Source: Bin80 sp965209015 (GTDB lineage: Bacteria > Bacteroidota > Rhodothermia > Rhodothermales > Bin80). From it: a DNA stretch of 64,000 nucleotides. A program made the translations under genes and the position numbers. Under the pieces are notes generated by a model that saw nothing but the letters and a program-made list of their open reading frames with translations, had not been told where the DNA came from and made no database searches. Shown here piece after piece: positions 17,191-25,262 of the stretch (its first letter is position 1; every line of letters begins with the position of its first letter). The DNA lies in contig OZ242367.1 of NCBI GenBank assembly GCA_965209015.1, positions 2,232,001 to 2,296,000 of the forward strand, given 5' to 3'.

Positions 17191-18609
17191 TCAAAAGCTA
17201 TTCGAAATTCTTTGAATCCAATTGGGAAGTTTCCGCTCCCCTGCAACGGAGGAATGAATTAACTCAAAATCGCCAAATCCATCTAAGTCAGCAAAGACAA
17301 AATCTGCTTGCCCTTCGCCAGGAATATTATTGTACTTCCAAATTTCGTATGGCTTGCGGCCTCGCTCGTACATATGAGATTCAATCACGGTAGGCCTGCC
17401 ATATCTGAGGAGTACATTTCCTCTATCGGTCTCCCATCCTTCCACGCGCTGAGCAGAGTATCGCTCATTCGCATACATCAGAAGGCTGTAGAATTCGTCT
17501 CGAAATTCATTGACTCCTGTGTCTGGGGTTGGATCACGAACATTCCACAGGTCCATTAATAGCCTTCTTCTCTCATCTAAATCCTTGACACGCCGGATCC
17601 GTCTGGATTCCTGATCTGTTGCGATCACTCGTAAATGGTCCAGTCCCCTCTCAACTTCTTCCTCTGGCATACCTGCATAAGTGCTAGTCTCAAAAGTCGC
17701 AGTCTCGGAGACGAGAGTAGTCCGCAGAGAATCAACTGAAGGATTGAAGACAAAAAACTTGCGGCTCTGCTCCACCATTGATTCATTGGCACGATTGAGG
17801 GTTACGATGCGCAGAAAATAAGTCCCCGAACGGAGTGTCGTCAAGTCAAATGAGCCAACCAAAATATCGGTCGGTCGCACGGAACGTATGGAGCGTTTCT
17901 GAAGCTCTTGAATGGAGGTAGACCTGTTTGCTTCCGTTACATAAGTGAGCAGTGTATATTCATCATCAGGGGCTACACAAGCAGTACCATAGGCTTCCGC
18001 ATAATAGAATAAATTTTCTGATCCTTCCCCATATAGCTGATTGGCATTCGGGAGGACTGACAGCCCATTTTTATAAAATGGATCTTCTCGATCATCTGAA
18101 CGCATAATTCCGGAAGCGAGAGTGATATCGGAAATCGAACATTTATCCTGCTGGCTATAATCTGGAATCACTAGTTCACGACTTGCACGCAGAGGATCTT
18201 GATCTGGAGCAGATAAATTAGCCTCTAGCTCATACTCGCCCGGAGTGACAGTGAGTCGTATCTGGCGAAGAAATACTTGCCCCTCCTGGATTACAGAGGT
18301 ATCTCGCAATGAAAAGGTCAGATCGTTTTCTTGTGACCAGACCGGGGTATCGGATGTCAGGTTCAAATCGGCATCCGATGAGCGCAGAAGCTTTAAGCTA
18401 AGTGGTAAGACCGAACGATACGTGGAGTCATTGGTAACATATTTGAGAGAACTCGCCTCAATAGCCATATAGAGTTCAACCAGTGACTTTTGATCATCAT
18501 AAGCAAATGAGGCATAGTCAATTCCAATCTGTGGTCCCCGTTGGGCCATCCCGTTAACCGCAGTCAAGAATAGACCGGTAAGAATTACTATACGGCGAAT
18601 GCAATTCAT
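17191..18609 (-). CDS. Exported GWxTD-domain protein
   Basis: A 472-residue protein with a Sec signal peptide (about 1-22, ending NGMAQ), a beta-rich middle region and a C-terminal GWxTD domain: GWETD at 391-395, followed by RGNVLLRYGRP and KPYEIWKYN, the hallmark of this family of uncharacterised proteins from Rhodothermota, Gemmatimonadota and similar phyla. A helical segment just before it (RVIATDQESRRIRRVKDLDE) resembles the usual linker. The molecular role is unknown. Its stop is one base from the probable asnS GTG start, so GWxTD-asnS-deiodinase likely form one transcript. Confidence 0.88.
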   Translation of the reverse strand: MNCIRRIVILTGLFLTAVNGMAQRGPQIGIDYASFAYDDQKSLVELYMAIEASSLKYVTNDSTYRSVLPLSLKLLRSSDADLNLTSDTPVWSQENDLTFSLRDTSVIQEGQVFLRQIRLTVTPGEYELEANLSAPDQDPLRASRELVIPDYSQQDKCSISDITLASGIMRSDDREDPFYKNGLSVLPNANQLYGEGSENLFYYAEAYGTACVAPDDEYTLLTYVTEANRSTSIQELQKRSIRSVRPTDILVGSFDLTTLRSGTYFLRIVTLNRANESMVEQSRKFFVFNPSVDSLRTTLVSETATFETSTYAGMPEEEVERGLDHLRVIATDQESRRIRRVKDLDERRRLLMDLWNVRDPTPDTGVNEFRDEFYSLLMYANERYSAQRVEGWETDRGNVLLRYGRPTVIESHMYERGRKPYEIWKYNNIPGEGQADFVFADLDGFGDFELIHSSVAGERKLPNWIQRISNSF

Positions 18610-18754
18610 GAACTGAGTATATACCAGAGGTTTTATCTTTGTGATATGCTTCTGGAGTATTCCATAAGGTCACAGCCTACCTTACGAGTAACTCCTTATC
18701 CTGTTCGATACATCTGAGAACATCTATTTCCGTCTCTATCATGATGATCCGGTG

Positions 18755-19195
18755 CTATTGAGAGCGAAGTACACGAGAGATATCGGGTGGGGTCCAATCT
18801 TGCGGTTTGATCCACTTACCGTCCTCACGAGCGTAACTTCCCGGACCAAATTTTCGCAGATTTGCCTCATCCACCTCACGGAGTAATTCCTCATCTTCAA
18901 TCCCAAAGGCAATTAATGTGCCCACTGTGACAACGGATATATCTGCACAGCCATCTGCCACCCCCTCAAGATCAACTGGCTTATCTGATGCGAACTCACA
19001 TGATTCAATGCTCACTTCTTGCCCCATGACCTCTACCGAAATTCCAAGAGCATGTATGGTTTCCAGCGCTTCTTCAAGGATAAGGCGAGCACGAAGAGAT
19101 CGTGTATGTGCATCAGGAATTCTAACCTCGGTTGGGGTAGCCTGACCAGCTTTCTCCATAAAGGTTTTGACGCGCTGATAATGCATTGTAGGCAT
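18755..19195 (-). CDS. MazG/PRA-PH-like nucleotide pyrophosphohydrolase
   Basis: A 146-residue all-alpha NTP pyrophosphohydrolase-like protein, probably cleaving a (d)NTP or related nucleotide to monophosphate and pyrophosphate with Mg2+. Seen: VKTFMEKAGQATPTE, LRARLILEEALETIHALG with the acidic EE..E metal ligands, and a second acidic block DLEGVADGCADISVVTVGT (E and D ligands). The C-terminal KFGPGSYAREDGKWIKPQDW is typical of this subgroup, often found in phages and bacteria. ATG 19195 was preferred over the 14-residue longer frame; 19186 is also possible. It has no operon partner. Confidence 0.8.
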   Translation of the reverse strand: MPTMHYQRVKTFMEKAGQATPTEVRIPDAHTRSLRARLILEEALETIHALGISVEVMGQEVSIESCEFASDKPVDLEGVADGCADISVVTVGTLIAFGIEDEELLREVDEANLRKFGPGSYAREDGKWIKPQDWTPPDISRVLRSQ

Positions 19196-19607
19196 TGTAT
19201 ACAAAGGGGATTTTGATGAAATTAGCAAACTGATCACATTATGAGGCTAGACACTTCGCTGTTTAATTTGAAAAGTTGGCTCTTCGCACTTAAGAGTGGT
19301 TTAATTGATTTCGGTAGCCCTCTGGATACATATCTAACCCTCCGAGATAGAAGTAAATCGCAGTGGCGAACCGCATGGCCGCTAAACCCTCGTGCCATGC
19401 CATATCCTTAACTCCATAATATGTTGTTGAGACCGCTGCTAACCGAAGCGACAGATGTTGGACGAGATTCGTATCCGCCATAGAAGAAGAGCTTTTCTAC
19501 GGCGTACAGCAAGTACCGAATTCCTCATATAACAGGCCGGTGATCCATGAACACATGATCAAGGTGCTGAAACGAAAATATACGTCTGAATCTGTGGAAT
19601 TTTAGTT
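19196..19607 (-). other. Intergenic stretch with coding-like but unassigned text
   Basis: About 400 bases without a supported gene. On the minus strand one frame reads LVQHLSLRLAAVSTTYYG and LGGLDMYPEGYRN (19290-19481), and another reads LFFYGGYESRPTSVASVSSG. The two overlap in position and are interrupted by stops, which looks like a frameshifted relic. No family was recognised. Confidence 0.3.
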
Positions 19608-20732
19608 TCAGTTAGACGATAATTCTTCAAATAAAGCGTCATATTGTGCCACATGAACCGACCAATCTAAGCGATCCACAATCCCCCGAAGTGTCTCAGG
19701 AGGAAGGGAGCGCTCTTCGCCCGTTAGCATTGCTTTGAGAATCGCAAATAGTTCTTCCTCACTATCGTAAAGAATGGGAGCATGCAGTAGAGGTCTGTGG
19801 AGGTTAGAAGGGATCAATTCTGGATAACTCAACCGATTTGGTAATAGTGGATGACACCCGCAATAGATGGCTTCCAACATTGCAATACCAAAAAATTCGT
19901 GAATCGCCATGGAAACTACGATGTCGGCCCGATGAAGGAGCCGACTGTATTCCTCAAAATTTTCCGCATACCCGTAATGAAGAATTCGCTCGGCATAACG
20001 CTCAAACGCAACATCAAATTCAGACGGTTGTTCTTCAAAACGTTTGCCAGCCAAGATCAGACGAAATCTACAACCGGCATCGTCCAGACGATTCATCAAC
20101 CTGAAAAATGCACTTGGATTTTTATCGTACTCCCATCTCTGATTCCAGAGTACGATAGGTGGACCGTCGCTTATTTCTGAGGTACTGGCATAGCGTGCAT
20201 GGGCCTGAAGATCCATTCCCAGATGCATCACCTTGCTCTTTGTACGAATTTCTGATACTGTGTGCAAATGGGTATAATCTGGAAATACACGTAGTAACCC
20301 AGGGAGAGCTCGTATAAATTCGTTATAGTGAAATTCTGTGTTAAAGACAATCTGATCCGCTGCAAGACACGAAAGGTAGTTGATATATGCATAGGACAGA
20401 TCTCTCTCTTGTTCGGTGGACAACGGGTACGTTAGCTGATTCTCGTGCACATAATATACGACCGGGATATTCCCAATCTCTCTTCGAACCAATGCCAGAA
20501 ATGCTGGAACATTGACCATGCTAGAAGCCAGAATTATATCCGGTTGGAAGCCGTCTCCAATCACCTGTCTAGACTTCCGTGCCAGTGTTTGGGCACCTCC
20601 TTGGAGCCTCCATTTCCAAAACCTGGCTGCCATGGTGACAAGGTGATATTCATGGCAACTATTTCGGATGAGACCATCTACAAAATTCCGGTGAGAGCCA
20701 CCATACCAGGGCTCAAGCACCAATACGTTCAT
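19608..20732 (-). CDS. tRNA-queuosine mannosyltransferase (QTMAN/GTDC1)-like glycosyltransferase
   Basis: A 374-residue GT-B glycosyltransferase with the N-terminal DUF3524 domain found in animal GTDC1, the enzyme that mannosylates queuosine in tRNA-Asp. Side by side with the animal protein: VLEPWYGGSHRNFVDGL, PDIILASSMVN, VYYVHENQLTYP, ERDLSYAYINYLSCLAADQI, VFNTEFHYNEF. The C-terminal half is a GT4-type nucleotide-sugar domain (LWNQRWEYDKNPSAFF, YGYAENFEEYSRLLHRADIVVSM, HEFFGIAMLEAIYCGCHPLLP) with the usual ExxxG-like EFFGIAMLE motif. ATG 20732 or the GTG at 20741 (GTGA overlap with the upstream gene) could be the start. Donor and tRNA target are predictions from family membership; no queuosine biosynthesis genes are in the window. 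Confidence 0.85.
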   Translation of the reverse strand: MNVLVLEPWYGGSHRNFVDGLIRNSCHEYHLVTMAARFWKWRLQGGAQTLARKSRQVIGDGFQPDIILASSMVNVPAFLALVRREIGNIPVVYYVHENQLTYPLSTEQERDLSYAYINYLSCLAADQIVFNTEFHYNEFIRALPGLLRVFPDYTHLHTVSEIRTKSKVMHLGMDLQAHARYASTSEISDGPPIVLWNQRWEYDKNPSAFFRLMNRLDDAGCRFRLILAGKRFEEQPSEFDVAFERYAERILHYGYAENFEEYSRLLHRADIVVSMAIHEFFGIAMLEAIYCGCHPLLPNRLSYPELIPSNLHRPLLHAPILYDSEEELFAILKAMLTGEERSLPPETLRGIVDRLDWSVHVAQYDALFEELSSN

Positions 20733-20737
20733 CTCTT

Positions 20738-20989
20738 TCACTGTTTCGCTCCTTTCTGGGGGCCAATCTTTTTCTGTATCTCCTCCTCTTCCTGCTCTGT
20801 GAGCGGGCGAACGATCGCCAAGTCACGAACTTGTAGTAAATCTCTGAGTGTGTTTTCCATAACCTCCTCAGAAGAAACAGGAGCAGTCTCACCGGGTGGA
20901 ATTTGAATTTCGCGACCACGTAATTTCACAGAGATTGCTTGCTTATTCGTGTTTTTGATGATCATGCCCTTACGTTGCCGGACTATCAT
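20738..20989 (-). CDS. Small conserved-looking protein upstream of the QTMAN-like gene
   Basis: An 83-residue protein, or 75 residues if translation starts at ATG 20965. The N-terminal half is beta-rich (IIKNTNKQAISVKLRGREI, QIPPGETAPVSSEEVM) and the C-terminal part is acidic then basic (LTEQEEEEIQKKIGPQKGAK). The text IKNTNKQAISVKLRG...IPPGE resembles small structural or capping domains, but no family was recognised. Its TGA overlaps the possible GTG start of the glycosyltransferase, so the two are probably translated together. Confidence 0.65.
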   Translation of the reverse strand: MIVRQRKGMIIKNTNKQAISVKLRGREIQIPPGETAPVSSEEVMENTLRDLLQVRDLAIVRPLTEQEEEEIQKKIGPQKGAKQ

Positions 20990-21040
20990 GATTTTTTGGG
21001 GTCAGATTTAATAATAGTATACGACTAATTTATGTTAAGG

Positions 21041-21688
21041 CTATGAAAACTTCGCAAAATCGGCCACATAATCTTCAATACACAATATTTGTTTGGCCAT
21101 AGAAATTTCCCTTTCTGCATTTGATGCAATCACAACCAAGAGCCCTGCACTCTGGGCATCTTTTACTACGTTTTCGACCATGTTTCTCCCATATCTATCT
21201 AGTCCCAACATTGGTTCATCCAGTAGAAGAAGTTTGGGTTCATGGAATAATGCCGCTGCAAAGCGAGCTCGCTGCTGCATACCCGTAGAGTATGCTTTCA
21301 GAGGTTTACCCAAGTTTATTGACAGACCAACTCTTAATGCAACTCCTTCAATTTGTGTTGCATTCGAGTTCATGGATCTAGTCCGTCCAATAAATTCAAG
21401 ATTCTCGCGTAACGTTAGATCCTCGTATACATTCACATACGGTGCCACCAGTCCTACATGTAAAGGACGAAGCTCCCTCGGAATATTACGTTGAAAAAGT
21501 ACGAACTTCACTTCGCCATTCGTCGGTTGAAGGATCCCCGCTAAAATCTTGAGTAATGTTGATTTGCCCGAACCATTCGCACCCGTAATTGCAAGTATAT
21601 CCCCCGAGGTCAGCTCCAGATTCACGTCATCAAAAATCCGTCTATTTCCATAACTATGGCCTATACCTCGGACCTTTAGGCTAATCAT
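21041..21688 (-). CDS. ABC transporter ATP-binding protein
   Basis: A 215-residue ATPase subunit. Walker A is GANGSGKST (36-44), the signature region is unusually YSTGMQQR instead of LSGGQ, and Walker B is LLLLDEP followed by LDRYG (D-loop). The short length, RELRPLHVGLVAPYVNVYEDLTLRENL and the degenerate signature resemble CcmA-type heme-exporter ATPases and short export ATPases. No permease gene is adjacent, so the partner must be elsewhere. Start ATG 21688. Confidence 0.88.
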   Translation of the reverse strand: MISLKVRGIGHSYGNRRIFDDVNLELTSGDILAITGANGSGKSTLLKILAGILQPTNGEVKFVLFQRNIPRELRPLHVGLVAPYVNVYEDLTLRENLEFIGRTRSMNSNATQIEGVALRVGLSINLGKPLKAYSTGMQQRARFAAALFHEPKLLLLDEPMLGLDRYGRNMVENVVKDAQSAGLLVVIASNAEREISMAKQILCIEDYVADFAKFS

Positions 21689-21812
21689 CTTACTCGAGCA
21701 CTAAATATTGATCTCAGCATCCGTCGACCTCATATCAACAGCCTCCTTGGATGGCCTGAGTATCATAATGATATACGAACCCGTGCATGCTAATCTTGAA
21801 TTAGATGAGAAA

Positions 21813-22556
21813 TTATATAATATCGAGAATTTTTAGGGCCATCAGAAGTACTGCAATCCCCATTACAGCACGAATGATCTTTTCGCCTCGTTTCACCGCG
21901 AGCTTAGCGGCAATAAAAGCTCCGGTGGCATTCCCTGATGCTAACGTTAACCCCAGCCCCCAATCTACCTTCCCAAGAATTGTAAACATGAATAGTGCAG
22001 GAACGGTGTAAAGTAGAACCACAGAGATTTTATGGATCGTGGTAGTTAGCAGGTCCAAGTTCAGGAGATGATAAAAAACTGCCATGAGCAAAAACCCGAC
22101 GCCCAGTTGAATGAATCCACCATAAAAGCCAATCAAGAGGAGGGCTGGACCAGTCCAAACTGAACTCCTCTCAACTTGATCTGAAAAACGATCTCGGCGT
22201 GGAATCAACATTGACAAAACGACCGCTATCAAGAGAATAGCTAGAATTTTTTCAAACAAGGCATCTTCAATCTTTGTTGCCGTGAAGGCGCCAGATATGG
22301 CTCCGGGGATCGTCCACAGAGCGAAAGACATACTCTTTCGGAAGCGAGTTTTCTTATCGGATGTGAACGAGAGAGTAGCCGATATATTTTGAACTAAAAT
22401 CGCGACACGATTCGTCCCATTGGCTGCCCCGGCATCCAGCCCAACCAGAATGAGTATAGGAAGGGTAATGGTTGAGCCTCCACCTGCCAGCACATTCATG
22501 ATTCCTGCACTCACCCCTGCGAAAAAGAGAATTAGCAAGGCAAGAAATTCCGGCAT
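21813..22556 (-). CDS. TauE/SafE-family membrane permease
   Basis: A 247-residue integral membrane protein with about eight hydrophobic helices. It has the family's N-terminal AGISAGIMNVLAGGGS-type repeat motif (here GVSAGIMNVLAGGGSTI) and a second-half counterpart GFYGGFIQLGVGF. Members export or import sulfite, sulfoacetate, taurine-derived or other organosulfur anions; the substrate here cannot be read from sequence. ATG 22556 was preferred to TTG 22559. The 7-nt gap to the yaaA stop suggests cotranscription with yaaA. Confidence 0.9.
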   Translation of the reverse strand: MPEFLALLILFFAGVSAGIMNVLAGGGSTITLPILILVGLDAGAANGTNRVAILVQNISATLSFTSDKKTRFRKSMSFALWTIPGAISGAFTATKIEDALFEKILAILLIAVVLSMLIPRRDRFSDQVERSSVWTGPALLLIGFYGGFIQLGVGFLLMAVFYHLLNLDLLTTTIHKISVVLLYTVPALFMFTILGKVDWGLGLTLASGNATGAFIAAKLAVKRGEKIIRAVMGIAVLLMALKILDII

Positions 22557-22563
22557 CAATTGC

Positions 22564-23376
22564 CTAGCGGCGGATCATTGCAATCGTCTTCATCTTGCCT
22601 TCAAGACTTGACCGTTCATGTGAGATCTTAAATCCACTTGGGTGACGCCACTCGTCCAATGCTTCCACACTGATCGCCGGATCACGCACAATAAAATTCA
22701 TGACTTGGCCACGATAGACCGCATCCTCAGTAATCACTTTCTTATCGTTGTTATAGAAAACAATGGAGGCACGAGCTTCATAGGAACCGTCATCCTCCCA
22801 CGCCTCACGGTGAGACTCGGGTAGCAAATCCCATACAAATCGGTTACGGACCGCTTTATTGAGGAGGGGGCTGATCCGTGGCTTCCAGAATGATACCAGC
22901 GGACCAATGTCGGGAACAATAGCCGTCATGTTAAGCCGATATTCGGGTACTAAATCATCTGGACGCAACAGACCAAACAATCCACTCAGGATCACACTAT
23001 TCTCTAAGAGGCGGCGTTGTGCCCCCGTAGGGAGCCCCTCAAAATCTACTGCACTGAAGAATGGATCCGGTACAAATCGTTTGCGAGCAGCCATCAAGGG
23101 CGCCGTATAAACGCTCTTAGCCAACTTCACACTATCTTGGATGCTTTCTGATCCAAATATTTGCTCGAGCTTTTCCGTTTCATCTCGTCGAATAATTTCA
23201 AGGAGATGGTCTACAATTTCTCGACGACCGGGAATTAACTGATGAAAATAGTTGAATGTCGTCTTGGAACGATAATCAAAAACATCGGGCGCAAATGGAT
23301 TACCCCCGCTCACCATATAGTTGGCCGATGCAACCAAGACTGCAAATCGGTCGTCAATAATACTCCTACCTTTCAA
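22564..23376 (-). CDS. yaaA: YaaA/UPF0246 (DUF328) peroxide-stress protein
   Basis: A 270-residue member of the YaaA family. In Escherichia coli YaaA lowers free iron and protects DNA under peroxide stress, and the fold contains a DNA-binding surface. Seen: NPFAPDVFDYRSKTTFNYF, VKLAKSVYTAPLMAARKRF, SGLFGLLRPDDLVPEYRLNM, NFIVRDPAISVEALDEW and the C-terminal GFKISHERSSLEGKMKTIA. The start codon would be TTG at 23376, overlapping the TGA of the YtxH-like gene, which implies translational coupling. A later start is possible but would shorten the N-terminus. Confidence 0.85.
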   Translation of the reverse strand: MKGRSIIDDRFAVLVASANYMVSGGNPFAPDVFDYRSKTTFNYFHQLIPGRREIVDHLLEIIRRDETEKLEQIFGSESIQDSVKLAKSVYTAPLMAARKRFVPDPFFSAVDFEGLPTGAQRRLLENSVILSGLFGLLRPDDLVPEYRLNMTAIVPDIGPLVSFWKPRISPLLNKAVRNRFVWDLLPESHREAWEDDGSYEARASIVFYNNDKKVITEDAVYRGQVMNFIVRDPAISVEALDEWRHPSGFKISHERSSLEGKMKTIAMIRR

Positions 23377-23696
23377 GACTCGGAACCGATTGAGGAAGCG
23401 GAATCCATGATCTCTTCCATTCGTGAATTTATCTCTTGGGCTTGCTCATTCGCTTTTGCCACAAGTGCCTCCCCGTCGGACTTGGCGCCTTCATTCTCTT
23501 CTGAATCTTTAATCAGGTCTGTCAGACTACCCACTTGTTTGGCCAACTCTTCTAAATGAAAGGTTACCCTACGTCTTAGCCGACTGCCTTCCTCGGGAGC
23601 GAGAAGGAGTCCCAGCGTGAACCCGACTCCCCCTCCCATCAAAAGCCCCAAACCCAGAGCACGCGTTACATCTCCGAGGCCATAATTTTTGGACAT
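23373..23696 (-). CDS. YtxH-domain membrane-associated protein
   Basis: A 107-residue protein with one hydrophobic, glycine-rich segment (LGLGLLMGGGVGFTLGLLLAPEEGSRLRRR), the hallmark of YtxH domains, followed by a helical acidic tail. The function of the family is not settled; it is often linked to envelope or general stress. ATG 23696 (MSKNYGLGDV) was chosen because it places the hydrophobic segment at residue 14; the longer frame adds 18 unlikely residues. Its TGA overlaps the yaaA start. Confidence 0.8.
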   Translation of the reverse strand: MSKNYGLGDVTRALGLGLLMGGGVGFTLGLLLAPEEGSRLRRRVTFHLEELAKQVGSLTDLIKDSEENEGAKSDGEALVAKANEQAQEINSRMEEIMDSASSIGSES

Positions 23697-23774
23697 CACT
23701 TTCGGATAGTTATCTGACTGTCTAAGGACAATTAGTACATCATGAAACACTCAATCCACCGACAAGCCACTAAT

Positions 23775-23870
23775 CTAACGAGTTCGCTTCTTGTGGCGAT
23801 TTTTACGCAGTCGCTTCTTGCGCTTGTGCGTGGCAATTTTATGACGCTTACGTTTTTTGCCGCAGGGCAT
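23775..23870 (-). CDS. AURKAIP1/COX24-domain small ribosomal protein (mS38/bS22-like)
   Basis: A 31-residue, extremely basic protein: start MPCGKKRKRHKIATHKRKK, end RHKKRTR. This is the AURKAIP1/COX24 domain, known in the mitochondrial ribosome as mS38 and in bacteria as a small 30S-bound protein of about 30-35 residues. It has one Cys and no acidic residue. The opposite strand carries a longer unrelated open frame (from 23742) that is best read as its shadow. It is the first gene of the minus-strand run after the transposase relic. Confidence 0.85.
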   Translation of the reverse strand: MPCGKKRKRHKIATHKRKKRLRKNRHKKRTR

Positions 23871-23880
23871 TCGTATGGTG

Positions 23881-24724
23881 AATATCAAGTTAGAGGGTTA
23901 CCAATTACAATACGCCTTTTACTTGATACCTGCTTTATCTGTTCCATGCTTGAACATTTGTCATCTTTGTACTCTTGGGATGCTATGATTCCAGAAAATC
24001 CCCGGTCAAACGAACAACTCCGAACCTTGGGATATATTGCTTGCGTTGATTCAATCAAAGGAATTTTGACATCTTTATCCGTCCTCTCCCAGACGATCCT
24101 ATGGTTCAAGAGGAACTGATGCTCATCTTCCACGATGGTAAACTGCGCCAGTTGAACACATGCGAAAATGAGGCGACGAATGGTCTCCCGCATTAGACGC
24201 ACATCCGTCGGGAACTCAACATTGGTTTTGACGACCTTGGAATCCGCTCGCGTCTTCGAGTCATCCTCCTTAGTTATGACCGACCACTTTACATCCCAAG
24301 TCTACCGCGAGTTGGTTGACGCCTACCAAGATCTCCGGAGAAAGTGCGTAACCATTATCCCGGATCGTTTGCCGATTGTACTTCGTTGAGTCGTCGTTAC
24401 TGTACCCCATCATTTGGCACAAGACCAACAACTGATTCGCCAAGAGCTCCAGACGATCATAATCACAGTTGATGGCTTGCCGCAATCCCGCCAAGACCAA
24501 AATCCGCCACAAATCCATGTCAGGACGTCCATGATCCTTCCGTACAGCAGGATTATATCCCTCTTCTAAAAGACGAAACAATCGTTCCCGAGTGGATGCA
24601 TTCCCAAAAATGTACTGTAATCCTTACACGTAGGCAATCACACATCCCGATTGGCGAGGTCAAGTTTAATGTCTTCAATCGGAACAGTGTTGATCTCATA
24701 TTGCTCTGGATAAACGATTCGCAT
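23881..24724 (-). pseudogene. ISNCY-type DDE transposase relic
   Basis: On the minus strand a transposase can be read across frames: MRIVYPEQYEINTVP and PIEDIKLDLANRD (from ATG 24724), a stop and shift, then LFRLLEEGYNPAVRKDHGRP and DMDLWRILVLAGLRQAINCD, DYDRLELLANQLLVLCQMMGY, RQTIRDNGYALSPEILVGVNQ, then after another shift VVKTNVEFPTDVRLMRETIR and CSFDRGFSG. In intact ISNCY transposases these correspond to GRPGMDLWRILVLAVLKQGL.CDFDRL, T..DN.SLLTPELL..VN and ETDVHYPTD. The acidic residue of TNVEFPTD is kept but the frame is broken at least twice and the C-terminus is missing. No terminal inverted repeats were identified. Confidence 0.88.
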
Positions 24725-25020
24725 GAGGGAAAAGGCTTGAAGTTATGAGTTTCGCTGGTTTACATCAAAAAATTGGTGAACTTGGAAAAACTCACTGAGA
24801 AATAACGGCATTAATTTTCTATGTTGAGAGGGTTGCTTATATTCATGCCAAGCACCAGTCGCTATAGAAAACTTTTGGCAATATATGAACGCCTCTACAG
24901 GGTGCTATCTGAATTTCAGAAAAATCAAAAAATATGACGTTGCACGAAAAAACTCTTAAAAGTATACAGGATTTCCCGAGCGAAAGGCTTGAAAAAGGAA
25001 ATGAAGTTCTCGAGTCCAAG
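24725..25020 (+). other. AT-rich gap between transposase relic and CotH locus
   Basis: About 300 bases with no gene. The ATG at 24934 opens a frame that runs into the CotH signal peptide region, but its first part reads through an eroded copy of a CotH 3' end, so it is not taken as a start. Confidence 0.5.
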
Positions 25021-25262
25021 CAAGGTGTATTTTGCGAAAATGGAAGCCGACGGTCGGCAGGTGAGGACGCAGAAAGGGATCAGGCGGTAATGGGATCTGT
25101 CGGGATAAGTCTCAGGGCAAAAGGGTTCCTACCAATACTGATTGCGTGCTTTCTCGCTTGGCCAAGTTCTGCGCAAACAGAACTCAATCCTCCTGAATTC
25201 AGCGTCACAGGCACGATCAGGTCAGAGCCCTTTACATTGACCTTTCGCCACGATCAGCTCTC
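25021..25262 (+). repeat. Direct repeat, left copy (flanks the CotH gene)
   Basis: About 242 bp roughly 90% identical to 27151-27391, offset 2129-2130 bp. In gene terms the repeat is the last ~25 codons of a CotH paralogue (EADGRQV... region) plus a spacer and the signal-peptide start of the next copy. It therefore marks an ancestral tandem array of CotH genes, of which the left neighbour has been lost except for this tail. Confidence 0.92.

Noticed and set aside
23742..24119. Plus-strand 125-codon frame
   Set aside because: Runs antisense over the basic 31-residue ribosomal-protein gene and the ISNCY relic; composition and lack of motifs point to a shadow.
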